In this document: positions 53,745 to 64,000 of the stretch, in pieces | How the letters are laid out: each line of letters starts with the position of its first letter | How positions within the stretch are numbered: the first letter of the stretch is position 1 | Source: Zantedeschia hybrid cultivar | Taxonomy: Eukaryota; Streptophyta; Magnoliopsida; Alismatales; Araceae | Direction of reading: 5' to 3' | DNA length: 64,000 nt | Assembly (NCBI GenBank): GCA_030544215.1 | Contig: JARZZO010000014.1 | Coordinates: forward strand, 42,127,734-42,191,733 | Translations under genes and position numbers: made by a program | The notes under the pieces: generated by a model | Told to the model about the DNA's origin: nothing | Databases searched by the model: none | The model's input: the letters and a program-made list of their open reading frames with translations, nothing else

Positions 53745-56700
53745 AATGCCCTTCTTACTGGGTGTTCGCCTTTTCTTGGTCCAAGTTTTCATTCATGGCT
53801 CATTTAAAAAAAAAAAAAAAAATCATTTGCCACACAAATTTCACTTTATTCATACCCATAAATAAAAATATTTGTGCATATATCTTTTTTTAATTTGAAC
53901 ACTTAGCAAACAAAACAAATGCAAAGTTTTCAATTAATATACACCATTAACCATTATAAATAAAATTTAGGTGCCCTGTTATCATAAAATCAAGCTAGGC
54001 CTCAACATTCTTCCCCTTTTTGATGAGGACAAAACACTTAAACTTGTCAAGAAGCAACACACCCTTCCATGTATTGATTGCAAGCATCCATGCCATTCCT
54101 ATCACATATGCTTCCTTATACATTCCTTCTCTTCCTTTTTGTCGTCATTAAAAGGGCATAAGTATGAGACTCAAATAAATTTTGGAGAAACAAATAGGGA
54201 AAACTGACTAGAAAGATTTGACTTGAAGTTCAATCTTCACATACCAAGTCCATATATAAATGTAACATTGACTGTTAGACATGCACAATTAGAGCTAAGA
54301 GACAAGTATCTGTGTGTATATATATGTATATATATAACCATTTTTACAGGCTTTCAGAAATAAAAAAATCAAGCATAAATGGTGAAGACTTCTTATTCGT
54401 TGGAGCTTTGGCAGATTTTGAATTTGGAGGAGGTGATTTGCTGGATGAAGCTAGTGTCGGACTGTAATTTTGGCTCTTTAAAAATGACAAAAATCAGAAA
54501 TATTGAACTAGGAATATACTTATATTTATACTCCAATCTGACTTGGAGTTGACCGTGATCGCCACCCATGTATCATAACATGGGTAAATTGGATTTTCGC
54601 AAGAGATTGGGTTGCATTCCACTTTAACTTTTAGCTGGCCACCATCAAAGGCTCTCCACCATGTGATTTCTTCCCCTTTTTTTGTTTGTTTTTAAACCTC
54701 TTGTTTGGGAACAAGATAATTGAAAAATATAATACACATTCATGGATGATGTGAGAATGATAAAAGAAACAAGAAATATATGAATCATAAAATGAAAATA
54801 AAGAGAAGGAGAACATTTCCCCTTAGATGGTGATGGGGATCTTCATTAGTGCATCCCCACCATGATGCCACCATGGAAAGGGAATCCTAGCAGCTCCCTT
54901 GAGCCTTCCAAAGCCTTCCTTAGTCTTCCTCCCCTTGGAGAAGGAAGAGAAGAGGTGGGAGAGTTGAAATTCGTGAGAAATCCTCCCAAAATTAAAAAAT
55001 CTCTGCAACTAAGAAATAAAGATATAAATATGAGATTTTAAGAGTCCTAGTGATGGTTGAGAACATGGGAGGGCTTATCCTTGGCTTTTACCACAAGTTA
55101 CTACCTAAAACAAGGTGAAAAACTCTCTACCCACACAGACTCAAGGAGGACGCATAAGGGTCATGTTGAGCCAAAATATTTAATTTTCGGGATAAATTGG
55201 CCCAATTCGCATTGGCCTGCTAGGGAGACTGTGCAAGGTCCATTAAAATGATCATAACTCTTCTTATAGACGTCAGAATGACGAGATGTCTTTTGCATTA
55301 GAATATAGATAGAGACCTTTCAAATGATAAAATGAAAATTCTCATTTTGGGTCAAAACTGGGTAGTTTAAAACTGATAGAATGGTTGCTCAGCGGAATGT
55401 CAAAAGTGAAGTGCCTATAGATTAACCCTCCTTGCCATCCATTGCGTAAGGTAATGAGATGAACTGAAAAATGGATGTCAAGGTCAAAAACACTCGACTA
55501 CCTTCTAATCAACCTGAAAGAAATTGTCAGAAGTTATATTTCTCAGTAGAGAATTTTCCAAAAACATCAAAGTTTCATTTTGAAAATCACAAATTTTACA
55601 AACTTAATGTCGGAAACTAACAGAAAGAGGAGACAAAGTCAACATACTAACCAACTGATAGGGTTCCATGGCTGACAAGAATTAGCTTAGGATTCCCTAA
55701 CCATTGTGAGAAAGCGTCGAACCTAGCCATGAACAATGAAAAGAGGCTTTCGTGACTAGTCAACCTAGTTAGAGGTAGCACGGATAGAAAACTAATAAAA
55801 TAGGATAGCTAAATAACAAACCATCTAAAAACTTGCGGTGTCAACTTGAAAACAAGATATTTCCCTCAAATTCAGAATATATCCATGAAAAATGAAAGTA
55901 TAATGATTTTGGCTAAGATTAACTCCTACACAGTGAGCACAGAGTAAAATTAGGACTAAGGAACCTCCTTGCATTTTCATAGTTGAGCCTCCATGCGATA
56001 TTAAAAAAAAAAAATCCTAAATGATGCATGTTGGGCTAAAATACAAATTAAGTCAATGCATTTTTTTTAAAAACTAATCCAAGGGTAATATTTTCAGAAG
56101 AAGCAAGCTATGGGTCAAGAATTCTCTCTATCGTCCAATTCACAAGGTCAGAATTTTTTGCTTGTTATTCAAAGGACTGAAATGCAAAGAGGAAGTTATC
56201 TCTATGCTTACAACCTCAGAGAGCCTATCCAATGGGTTGAAGTTCTATAAGCTTATCATTGTTTTTATTTTGAAGGGGAACTCAAAGCTTACAATTGGCG
56301 TCTCGCTATTGGCCTTCAAGTATATAAGTAGCATACCATATAGTAAACTTACCTATGGTGAGCTTTCATTATTTTCTATCTTTTGCTTTGTGTGCATCCT
56401 TGTTTTACCTTGCATTTATTGGTCATTCACAAGAAACAACAAATAACACAAAAACATTTTATGTTTGAAAAGCTAAAGCAATAATAATGATAACAACAAT
56501 TAAAGCAAGCATTCCTATATGGCTTGGGTCAGGAGAGTGAGACTACGATGGCAATAAGGAGATGAGTGATCAAAGAGTAAGAGAGAGTAGGGATTAAGAT
56601 GTTTGTTGGGGTAATGCCCCTGTAGTGATGTTGTTCCCTAACTCTATTGGCATCATTAAAAAAATAATTTATGTTTATGTTCAGTGCCACTTAATACTCT

Positions 56701-56755
56701 TCTTTGCATGCTTGCCTTCCTTTCTCATGTTCCTATGCCTACAAACACAACACTA
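53745..56755. other. AT-rich stretch without recognised genes
   Basis: It contains an A tract (53808-53822) and a TATATG-rich simple repeat near 54312-54338. ORFs are all under 100 codons, with no domain or codon pattern that I can support. The right part leads into the duplicated block below. Confidence 0.5.
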
Positions 56756-56759
56756 AAAG

Positions 56760-57720
56760 AAAGAAAAGTTAGAGGTTCCTATTTTTGGTCCCTTGCCCAA
56801 ATATGAGCAATACCTTGACCCTAGCCATGATGACATGGTAAAGAGGACAAATTCTTATTGAATGGAATTGAGAAAGAAATGTATATAGATGCAATGGTTA
56901 GTGTTTTTTACATGATGAATGCACCATTTAGTAGGAATTTTTAATTTTCAATTGTTTTTAGATTCTCAATTTCTATTTTTTTGGGGTTTTCATTTTTTGA
57001 ATTTTGAGTGTAGAATTGTTTTACATTTTTTATTTTCATTTTTTTGGATTTTGGTACCAAAGTTCGGCATATGCCACTTCTAACAAAGATGCGTGGGAAA
57101 GAAAGGCCCCACACTTACCATGATCTCTCAGGCATCATAAGCTCACATCTAAACATATTTGGGCAGCTAGGGACCCTTAATTGGACCTACCTGGTTAAGA
57201 CTCACACCGATGACAATATTGTCATTCTATGCTCTAGCTCCCAACTGCCAACTGCTCCTGACTAATATGTTTTTTCAAACATCACTATCGGTAAATGATT
57301 TGCCTTGGAATCCTAGTGGTCAACCGCCGTATCATTTTATAAGTCCCTTACATTGACCTAGGCTTGATACCATCGATGGAAAAACTGCTACCTAAGATAC
57401 TAGACTGGAAAATACGACACCTTGACCGAAAACAACATTGACTTAGAGTTCTTGTTCCCTCCCCTTTCACCAAAAGCCTTACTAGGGGATGATATGCATA
57501 TAAAGTTTGCTTTCTAATGGTAGTTTTAGACCTTTAGACATGTTGTCACCGTTATTACCCCTTGAGGTGGTTGTGACCCTGAGGGAGAAGGAAAGAAGTT
57601 TTAAAAAACTTCATGAGGAGGTTAGGAGAATTGGGCTAGGCTTCCTCACCCGACCTATCACCCTTGCAAACTCTGTTGATTGACATTTCAGACTTTGGGG
57701 TGAGATTTTTCTAATGCAGA
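56760..57720. repeat. Diverged direct repeat, copy A
   Basis: It shares ordered phrases with 58790-59830: CTTGCCCAA...ACCTTGACCCTA, then AT-rich TTTT(N)ATTTT runs, then AAGCTCACATC/AAGTTCACATC, CCATGCTCT.GCT(C)CCAA.TGC, GGAA.CCTA.TGGTCAACC, CATTGACCTA and CCCT.AGGGAGAA.GGAA. The two copies are about 2 kb apart. Confidence 0.6.
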
Positions 57721-57767
57721 TGTTTCTATTCTATATGGAATGCAACTAACTAAATGATGACATGCAG

Positions 57768-58546
57768 GATGCTTGGGATGCCACTATCATAGACCTCCGG
57801 GACCGCCTGTGGGATGCGGAGCAGTAGCTCGAGCAAACCCAGAAGGATCTCGATGCCTTGGTATGTATGAGTGCAACCTAATACTATATGCACTGCAAGT
57901 TAAGTGTTTAGCTTTTGATAACGTGTCTCCTTACTTTGTAGTGAGCCACTTATGCCTACGCCACCCCAGGTACAAGAGGTACTGTGGGTGCCTCCACTTC
58001 TAGTACCCAACCATTCACATGTTGTTACATTTGTTGACTGTGAGGATAATTTTCAATTTGTAGGCGTCTGAGATCTAGGAGGGCTTCCAGAAGGCCGAGG
58101 AGAATGCGCGTGCTGCATAGGAGGAGCTTTCACTGTTCTGTAGAGAAATGGGTCAGCTAAGGGCTGATATTGAGAAAAGAGGTAAACACATCCGGGCACT
58201 GGGGGAGAAGGCGATGCAGAGGCCTGGTGGTGATGCTTCCCAAGAGATTTTCAGACTCCAGACCCGACTAGAGATGATCGAGGAGGAGAGAAATAGAGAA
58301 CAGGAAGAGAGGACGAAGGTCGAGGTAGAGATCATGGCCTTGTGGGTAGAGCTGGGGATAGCAGAGCGCGAGGGGAAGACCATTAAGGAGAGGTACTAGA
58401 GCTCGTACTAGTGAGCACGAGAGGCCGGCTACACTAGTGCATTCATAGCTAGTGTTACGGTCTCTTCTACCAGAGCAGAAATGAGCAAGATAGGCCCACC
58501 TCTGCCACCAGCTGCCCAGGATCTAGGGACCCAAGACGAGGCGTAA
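57768..58546 (+). pseudogene. Coiled-coil ORF, two exons, antisense to the second Tat pol
   Basis: Exon 57768-57860 (31 codons, preceded by CTAAC...CATGCAG acceptor) and exon 58064-58546 (161 codons to TAA), joined by a 203-nt phase-0 intron with GTATGT donor and TTTGTAG acceptor. The protein is rich in heptad Glu/Lys/Arg/Leu (EIFRLQTRLEMIEEERNREQ), a coiled coil such as often follows the mobile domain in PMD proteins. In-frame stops include TAG 57825, TAG 58076, one near 58118 and TAG 58397, mostly at positions suiting Gln (CAG). The acceptor before 57768 implies missing upstream exons. The position relative to pol mirrors the antisense ORFs of the first Tat element. Confidence 0.6.
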
Positions 58547-58789
58547 AGCCACATCGATGAGGGTCATGGTGAGAGTCAGCCATGATGATGGTGTTATGAT
58601 CTTTCTTTTAATATTGTCTTGGTGGCATTGTCATGGACATGTTTTAATCTTGATTTGAGGAGATGATGGATGTATGATGACTATGTGGATGTCATGTATG
58701 GCATACTAATGTGTATGACATAGACTTTCTTTCCTTCTTGTGTGCTTTATCATGCTGGTGTACTTATCTCTTGTAGATCACACTTGAAC

Positions 58790-59830
58790 AAACTAATTAG
58801 TTTATCTACTCTAGCTCTCTTGCCCAATAAATAACCAACTACCTTGACCCTATCCTTGGTAAACGGGTCAAGGGGCACAACCTTTATTCAACTAAGACAA
58901 AGTAACAAAAGGGAAACGTGTGAATGCAACATGCAAGCAAGCAAATGCAAATAAGAAAGTAAAGTATGCAACATGTAAGATGCAACATGTGGATGCAATT
59001 TTTGGCTTTGACATATTCTTTTTTTTTTGTATTTTAAAATATTCAATTTTTGTATTTTAAAATATTTATCTTTTTAGATTTTAAAATATTCAATTTTGTT
59101 AGGTTTTGAAATGTAACCCACAGCTCAGCATTGCTCTTCCAATAAAGACATGTAGATTGAAGGGAACCTACTCCTACAATACTCTTGACTTCCTAGGCAT
59201 CCTAAGTTCACATCAAGGTTGATTTGGGCTACTAACGATTCTCATCTAGATTTTACTCGGCTATGACTTATACTGATGGCAAACTGCAATACCATGCTCT
59301 GGCTTCCAATTGCATTCGACCAACCACTCCTTGCTAAAAATCACTAATTGTAAAGGATTTTCCCGATCTGGATCTCTTTCCTCACAACCAAGACGGTATA
59401 AGATAGATTACCCTGGAACCCTAATGGTCAACCATGTGACACTAACTTGAAATTAACACTGTCGTACCGATTGGTAAACCACATGCATTGACCTAAACCC
59501 GAAGTCACAAAAGTGCACAACCTAAAACCCTAGCATGCTACCAGGATTAAAATAAACTTATTCAGCCAACAACTTAATTCTTAATCCATTCTTTAATGGC
59601 TTAATATTAAGGCAACGTACTGAGGTAGTTCTCACACCCTATTCCCATTCAGTGGTTGGACCTTTAGTCGGCCTGTACCATTCCTTAAGCTTAGGGTACA
59701 CCCTAAGGGAGAAAGGAAGAAAGGGTCTAACAAGCTTACATGAGGGTTCATGAGACATGGGAAGATGTCCCTCCCCTGCCCTATTGCTTGTTGGGGTTCG
59801 GTCAATTTTCTTTCGTGGGTTTTTTCTACT
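58790..59830. repeat. Diverged direct repeat, copy B
   Basis: Counterpart of 56760-57720. Its start (58820-58895) is also the reverse of the Tat spacer at 29120-29190, and the TTTTAAAATATTCAATTTT runs at 59010-59110 are the reverse of the minisatellite at 28770-28998. This places it in the 3' spacer of the second Tat element. Confidence 0.6.
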
Positions 59831-60211
59831 TTGATTTTGCCATTGTTTATTTTGGCCTTTTGATTTTGATTTTGAACATTTGGTTTGACTTTGGTTTTGG
59901 ATTTTGACTTTTGGGTTTTAATTTTTGTCCTAGTTTTTTAAGGCCTCTCACTAAGGTAGCGAACAGAGTTAGTAGTTTATCTTGAGGCCTCGCTCCCTCG
60001 CTATAAACTGAGTAGAAGAGAATGAGTAATACCTTTTACTCTCAATTTGGCTTTGATTTTCTCGGACCTAACACTGTCTGTTACTCGCAGCATGAGCGTG
60101 AGTGTGTGACAAGTTACCTTTAAGTTAAACCATAAAGACTAAAAAAAGAATTTGGGATGTTGACCTTTTGATTTTCACTTGTCCAAGCACCTTGCTGGTC
60201 AACCTATCTAC
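59831..60211. other. Spacer next to the second Tat pol
   Basis: It begins with a T-rich stretch of TTTGATTTTG-like repeats (59838-59940). No ORF supported. Confidence 0.45.
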
Positions 60212-62384
60212 CTATGGGTAATACTTCTTAAGGTATAAACCATTCCAAGGATGAGACAATTCCTTACCTTCAACATTCACTAGCTTATACGTATTACCAA
60301 GGAAAAATCTTTAACAATATACAGGCCCTCCCAGTTAGGTTGGAACTTAGAACGGGGACCACCAAGTTTTACAGAAATTATTTTTAACACCATTTCACCA
60401 ACTTTAAATTTTCTCTTAATGACCTCTTTTGATAAAAACGTGCAAGCCTATTTTGATAGACTTGAGTGTGATTCGCAGTGGCCCAATGTTTCTCATCCAA
60501 GAGTTCAAATTAAGCAAGGAGTGAAGCACAATGCACATCAATAAAAAGCTCCTTGTCCACTTGTACTCTAAGACATGGTACGAGAATTATATGGAATTAC
60601 CGTCTCCATTCCAAAAGTTAAGGAATATGGAGTTTGCCCAGTGGGAATGCATATTGAAGTTCGGCAGGCCTATAGTGCCTCTACTAGCTTTTCTGTCAAA
60701 TTTGCATATTTGGTAGACTTACATGCTTTCTTTATGATTTTGATCAAGGTTTTGTTAGTTGCCTCTGCTTGACGATTTGTGGATGATAGGGAGATGAATG
60801 ATGCAAGACAATTTTATACATGTTGCAAAGGTCTTTACGTTCTTGAGAAATAAATTATGGTCCATTGTCAGTGACAATAGTACTTGGAATCTCAAACCTG
60901 GTTATGATGTTCCTCATGATGAATTTGCAAATTGTTGATACTTTGATCTCCACGTAGTCTTCAACTTTTGTTCATTTAGTTAAGTACTCTGTTGCAGTAA
61001 GAATGAAGGATATTTGTTTAATGAGGGAGTTGGGATCACCAAGAGGACCAATGATATTGAATGCCTATGTGGAGAAAGGCCATGGGGAGGACAATGGGTA
61101 GAGTGAAGATGTAGGAGAGTGAATCTTGTCAGTATGGAGTTGACATATAACACACTACGAACATACCCTACGTAATCTTCTTTCATGGTCGGCCAGTAGT
61201 ATCCTTGTCTAAGGACCTTTTTTGTTAACATCTGCCCATTTACATGGACTCCACAAACTCCTGAAGGAGCTCCCTCAACAACCTTCCAAAGCTCATCTTC
61301 GTCTAAGCATCTCAGAAGAACACCATCAAATCCCCTTCTATAAAACTTGCCTCCAACCAGGTTGTACCTTTAGGCAATCCTTCTAATTACCCACTTCTCC
61401 TTAGTTGTCGCTTCCTTTAGGTAAGATTGATCTTCATAGTATTTAGCAATCTCATAATACCATGCCTTTTTCTTGTCTTCTATTTTTTCTTGCAATTCTA
61501 ATAGTAACACTTTTCTCTTCTCCACAATGTCTCCATCTCGTACCTTCTTCAACAATTTCTCATTGATCCTAAGAAAAGCAAGGCCTTTTACAGCGGGAGA
61601 GAGATGCCTATGAATAATGATGGACCAAAAATGTCTATTGATTAGAAAATTCAAAGATGATGTAAGAGAGGCAAGAGTATCAGCTATAATGCTTTGATTT
61701 CAAGGAATATGGACAAAAATCAATTTAGTGAATAATTGGGCATAAGTTGATATGAGTTCTTGATAAGATTTCAGTTTGGAATCAAGAGTGTGATACTTAG
61801 TGAGCACTTCGTGAAGAATGAGTTGACTATCGCCTACAATCCGTAGCTCAGTAACACCATGAAGATAGGCGGCCTTGAGGCCAGCAAGGAGTGCCTCGTA
61901 TGTTATGGTATTGGGGATGGGAAAAGCAAGCTTAAAGGTCCGATGGATGGTGATACCTTCTAGTGATAGGAGAACAATGCCGATAACCTTACCATGGGAA
62001 TTCAAAGCTTTGTCAAAATGCAGAGTCTACATATGCTTAGAAGATTGGTTTATGGACATCAATTTCTCATCCGGAAATTCTGACCGGACAGGATCAAACC
62101 TAAGAAGAGGGGGATGAGTAAGGAGTTTTGATATGGCATAGCCTTTGATCGGATTTTACAGAATGTAAGTGATGTCAAACTAGGACAAGAAGCTTTACCG
62201 TCGTGCTAATCTATCAGTCGGAACATACTACTCGAGGAGGAATTTGATTAGGTTCATTTGGGTAATGAGATGGACTTCGTGGACAAGAAAATAGTGTTTG
62301 AATTTATGCACTACCCAGACCAATGTGGCACAAGTCTCCTCCATTGCTGTGTATCTCTGCTCTGCAAGATTGAGAAGTTTGAAA
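60212..62384 (-). pseudogene. Second Tat element: RNase H domains and integrase, minus strand
   Basis: Read right to left: remains of the Gypsy RNase H (AEQRYTAMEETCATLVWVV, about 62380-62320), second RNase H (61700-62030: GKVIGIVLLSLEG, TYEALLAGLKAA, IVGDSQLILHEVL), the linker KLLKKVRDGDIVEKRK (61370-61654), integrase zinc region (GVHVNGQMLTKKVLRQGYYW, around 61200) and the integrase end NGLYLKKYYP with TAG 60212-60214. Catalytic-core parts between 60980 and 60300 are heavily decayed. It is clearly homologous to 22200-28018. Its upstream part (RT, protease, gag) should lie right of the LTR inserted at 62385, beyond the window. Confidence 0.85.
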
Positions 62385-64000
62385 TGTTATACCCTGCATT
62401 TTTACAATTCATTAATGAATTCAATTAATTTATGTTAGATCAATTAACTAATTATGAAAGTCTATTAGTGAGTTTAAGTAACTTGATTTAATTTAATTAA
62501 CCTAATTGTGAAAGCTCATTAGCTCAATTATACTATTAAGAATAGCCTATAGTTAAAATTCTGAGTTTGATGCAATAGATAATAGTATAGTAAAATAATG
62601 ATAACTTTTTGTATAAAATTCAGATTAAGACGTGGTTGATATCATTAGAAAGAACATGAAAAGATATATAATTTTGTAGAAGACTATTTTTATTGATTCA
62701 GATGTTTTGGAGGTCAAACGTACCGATGATCGGTTTTAGAAAGGACTATCGATAGAAAATAAGTCCTAATCATACTAGGATTTGAATTAAGAAACAAAAG
62801 GTGGTACAATTAAAGTTAACCAGTCCTAGTATTTTGAGCATAACTGCATGTATAAAATTTCAAATTAAGTAAGACAAATTCCATTAAAAATATAATGCAA
62901 AATTCTAGAAGGTTTATGAATGTCATATATTTAAAATAAGTCCTTTACTAGTCGGAATCATGACATCTTTAGACGGGAAGAAAATCTGCCAGATTTCTGG
63001 ATTTAAAGTACTTAGGACAGCAGGTTAATAAAATAGGTATAACTGTCTATATAAATGTCCAAAAATAGTGAGATTATTGGCATTAAAAATATAATACAAA
63101 GTTCTAAAACTTTGTATCAGAAAGTTGTTTCTAATTACGACGTATAAGAGGTCGAATTTAAAGGTTTTTAGAAAAGAAAATTGTAGGTGGCGTGAACAGA
63201 GTCTGATTTGCACTAGAAAGTGACTTTGAGTTAGAGATTAATTATGAGAAGTTGGAGTTTGACTCCAGCAAAGAAAGAGGGTCTTAGTGATTGTATTAGA
63301 AAAAAAAAAAAGTACAAATAGAATTTTAAGATCGTGCATAAGTACTATTGCACGCACCTCTCTTCTAAAGGTAAGTTCATGTAGTGTTTTTAAGATAATA
63401 GAGTTGATTCGTAGTTGTTTCTTTTAAGATTTGATTCTAGTCAATGCCATATATTATTGGAGGCTTAAAGAATGTGGGAAAGAGTTTCAAGAATGTGCAA
63501 AAGAGTTTAGAAGAAGAAGAAAGTATGTATAGATACCATGGAAGTTATAGGAGAACCAACAACCAATGTTTCTTTAAAAGGTAGGTAGATAACTCTAAGT
63601 ATGATCAACTTTGTATTAAAAATTATATTATTTTTAAAAAAAATTTAAAGGCAAATCAATTAGTAAGAAGTTTGATCTGTATATATACTTCATGATTATC
63701 TAGTTTTATATTTTTATAATTTTATTTTACTATTTATTCCATGATTATTATCTCGGTATATGCTATATGTCCATTCAATCTGTTTTATTTTTAACTGTGA
63801 TCATCTGAGTTACATATATTTATTCTCCTTTGTACGATGTCCAATTGAGCTGAAATTGTGACAAAAGTATATTTTACATTTATATTTATGTCTAATAAAT
63901 ATCATAATTTTTTGAATTCTTTTGATACTTATTCCATAATATTCTTCTTAGACTATATAATTTGTACTGGCAGTTTTGAAATTTCAACTTGTGAATCTAA
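62385..64000. mobile_element. Probable LTR, continuing past the window
   Basis: TGTTATACCCTGCATTTTT starts exactly where the Tat RNase H frame breaks (between K and LLN of the usual SKLLNPAEQ), as expected for an LTR insertion. The preceding bases TGAAA (62380-62384) would be the target duplication. The remaining 1.6 kb is AT-rich without ORFs. The other end is not visible, so orientation and family are open. Confidence 0.5.

Noticed and set aside
55000..56460. ORFs of 61-94 codons in the AT-rich stretch
   Set aside because: No domain, no codon pattern, no nearby exon signals that connect them; nothing supports a gene.

Overview
This is plant nuclear DNA, almost certainly from an angiosperm with a large, repeat-rich genome. 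I find no host protein-coding gene. Nearly everything recognisable is LTR retrotransposon: Ty3/Gypsy elements of the Tekay/Del chromovirus type and of the Tat (Retand-like) type, plus a Ty1/Copia element of the Angela/BARE type. Family names come from protein motifs and general knowledge of the clades; no search was run.

The main structure is a nest spanning 44 kb (4427-48587). The outermost piece is one Tekay-type solo LTR flanked by the 5-bp duplication AAGAG (4422-4426 and 48588-48592), now split into three pieces. A Tat element (about 4515-37478) sits in it near its left end, and a complete Angela-like Copia element on the minus strand (39157-48303) sits near its right end. The Tat element is itself interrupted four times: a complete Tekay element in its 5' LTR (4762-14059, duplication TAATA), a Tekay-type solo LTR in pol (23216-25327, TACAC), a Copia solo LTR in integrase (26122-27661, CTCAT) and a reversed Tekay-type solo LTR near its 3' end (33217-35745, AAAAC). 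Each boundary was read from TG...CA ends plus the repeated target bases.

Left of the nest (1-4426) lie a diverged Tekay-type LTR on the minus strand, a 257-bp Harbinger/Tourist-like MITE and non-coding DNA. Right of the nest (48588-64000) come a tRNA-like sequence, paired inverted repeats, a 3.05-kb minus-strand solo LTR with 189-bp tandem repeats, a long stretch without recognisable genes, a diverged 1-kb direct duplication, and the remains of a second Tat element in the opposite orientation (pol 60212-62384, cut by another LTR at 62385).

All coding regions are broken by stops, frameshifts or deletions. Most premature stops fit C-to-T changes (CAG to TAG, CAA to TAA, CGA to TGA), as expected for methylated, silenced DNA.

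The most unusual signals are: (1) in the long 5' leader of the Copia element, four RNA hairpins with the same 21-nt core but different, compensating stems, with G-U pairs possible only in the sense (minus) strand; (2) in the same leader, an array of about a dozen small hairpins with mostly 3-nt loops; (3) a GCGTC/GACGC inverted-repeat cassette that recurs in LTRs and leaders of unrelated Gypsy families; (4) antisense, intron-containing plant-mobile-domain genes downstream of Tat pol, one with its own TATA box.
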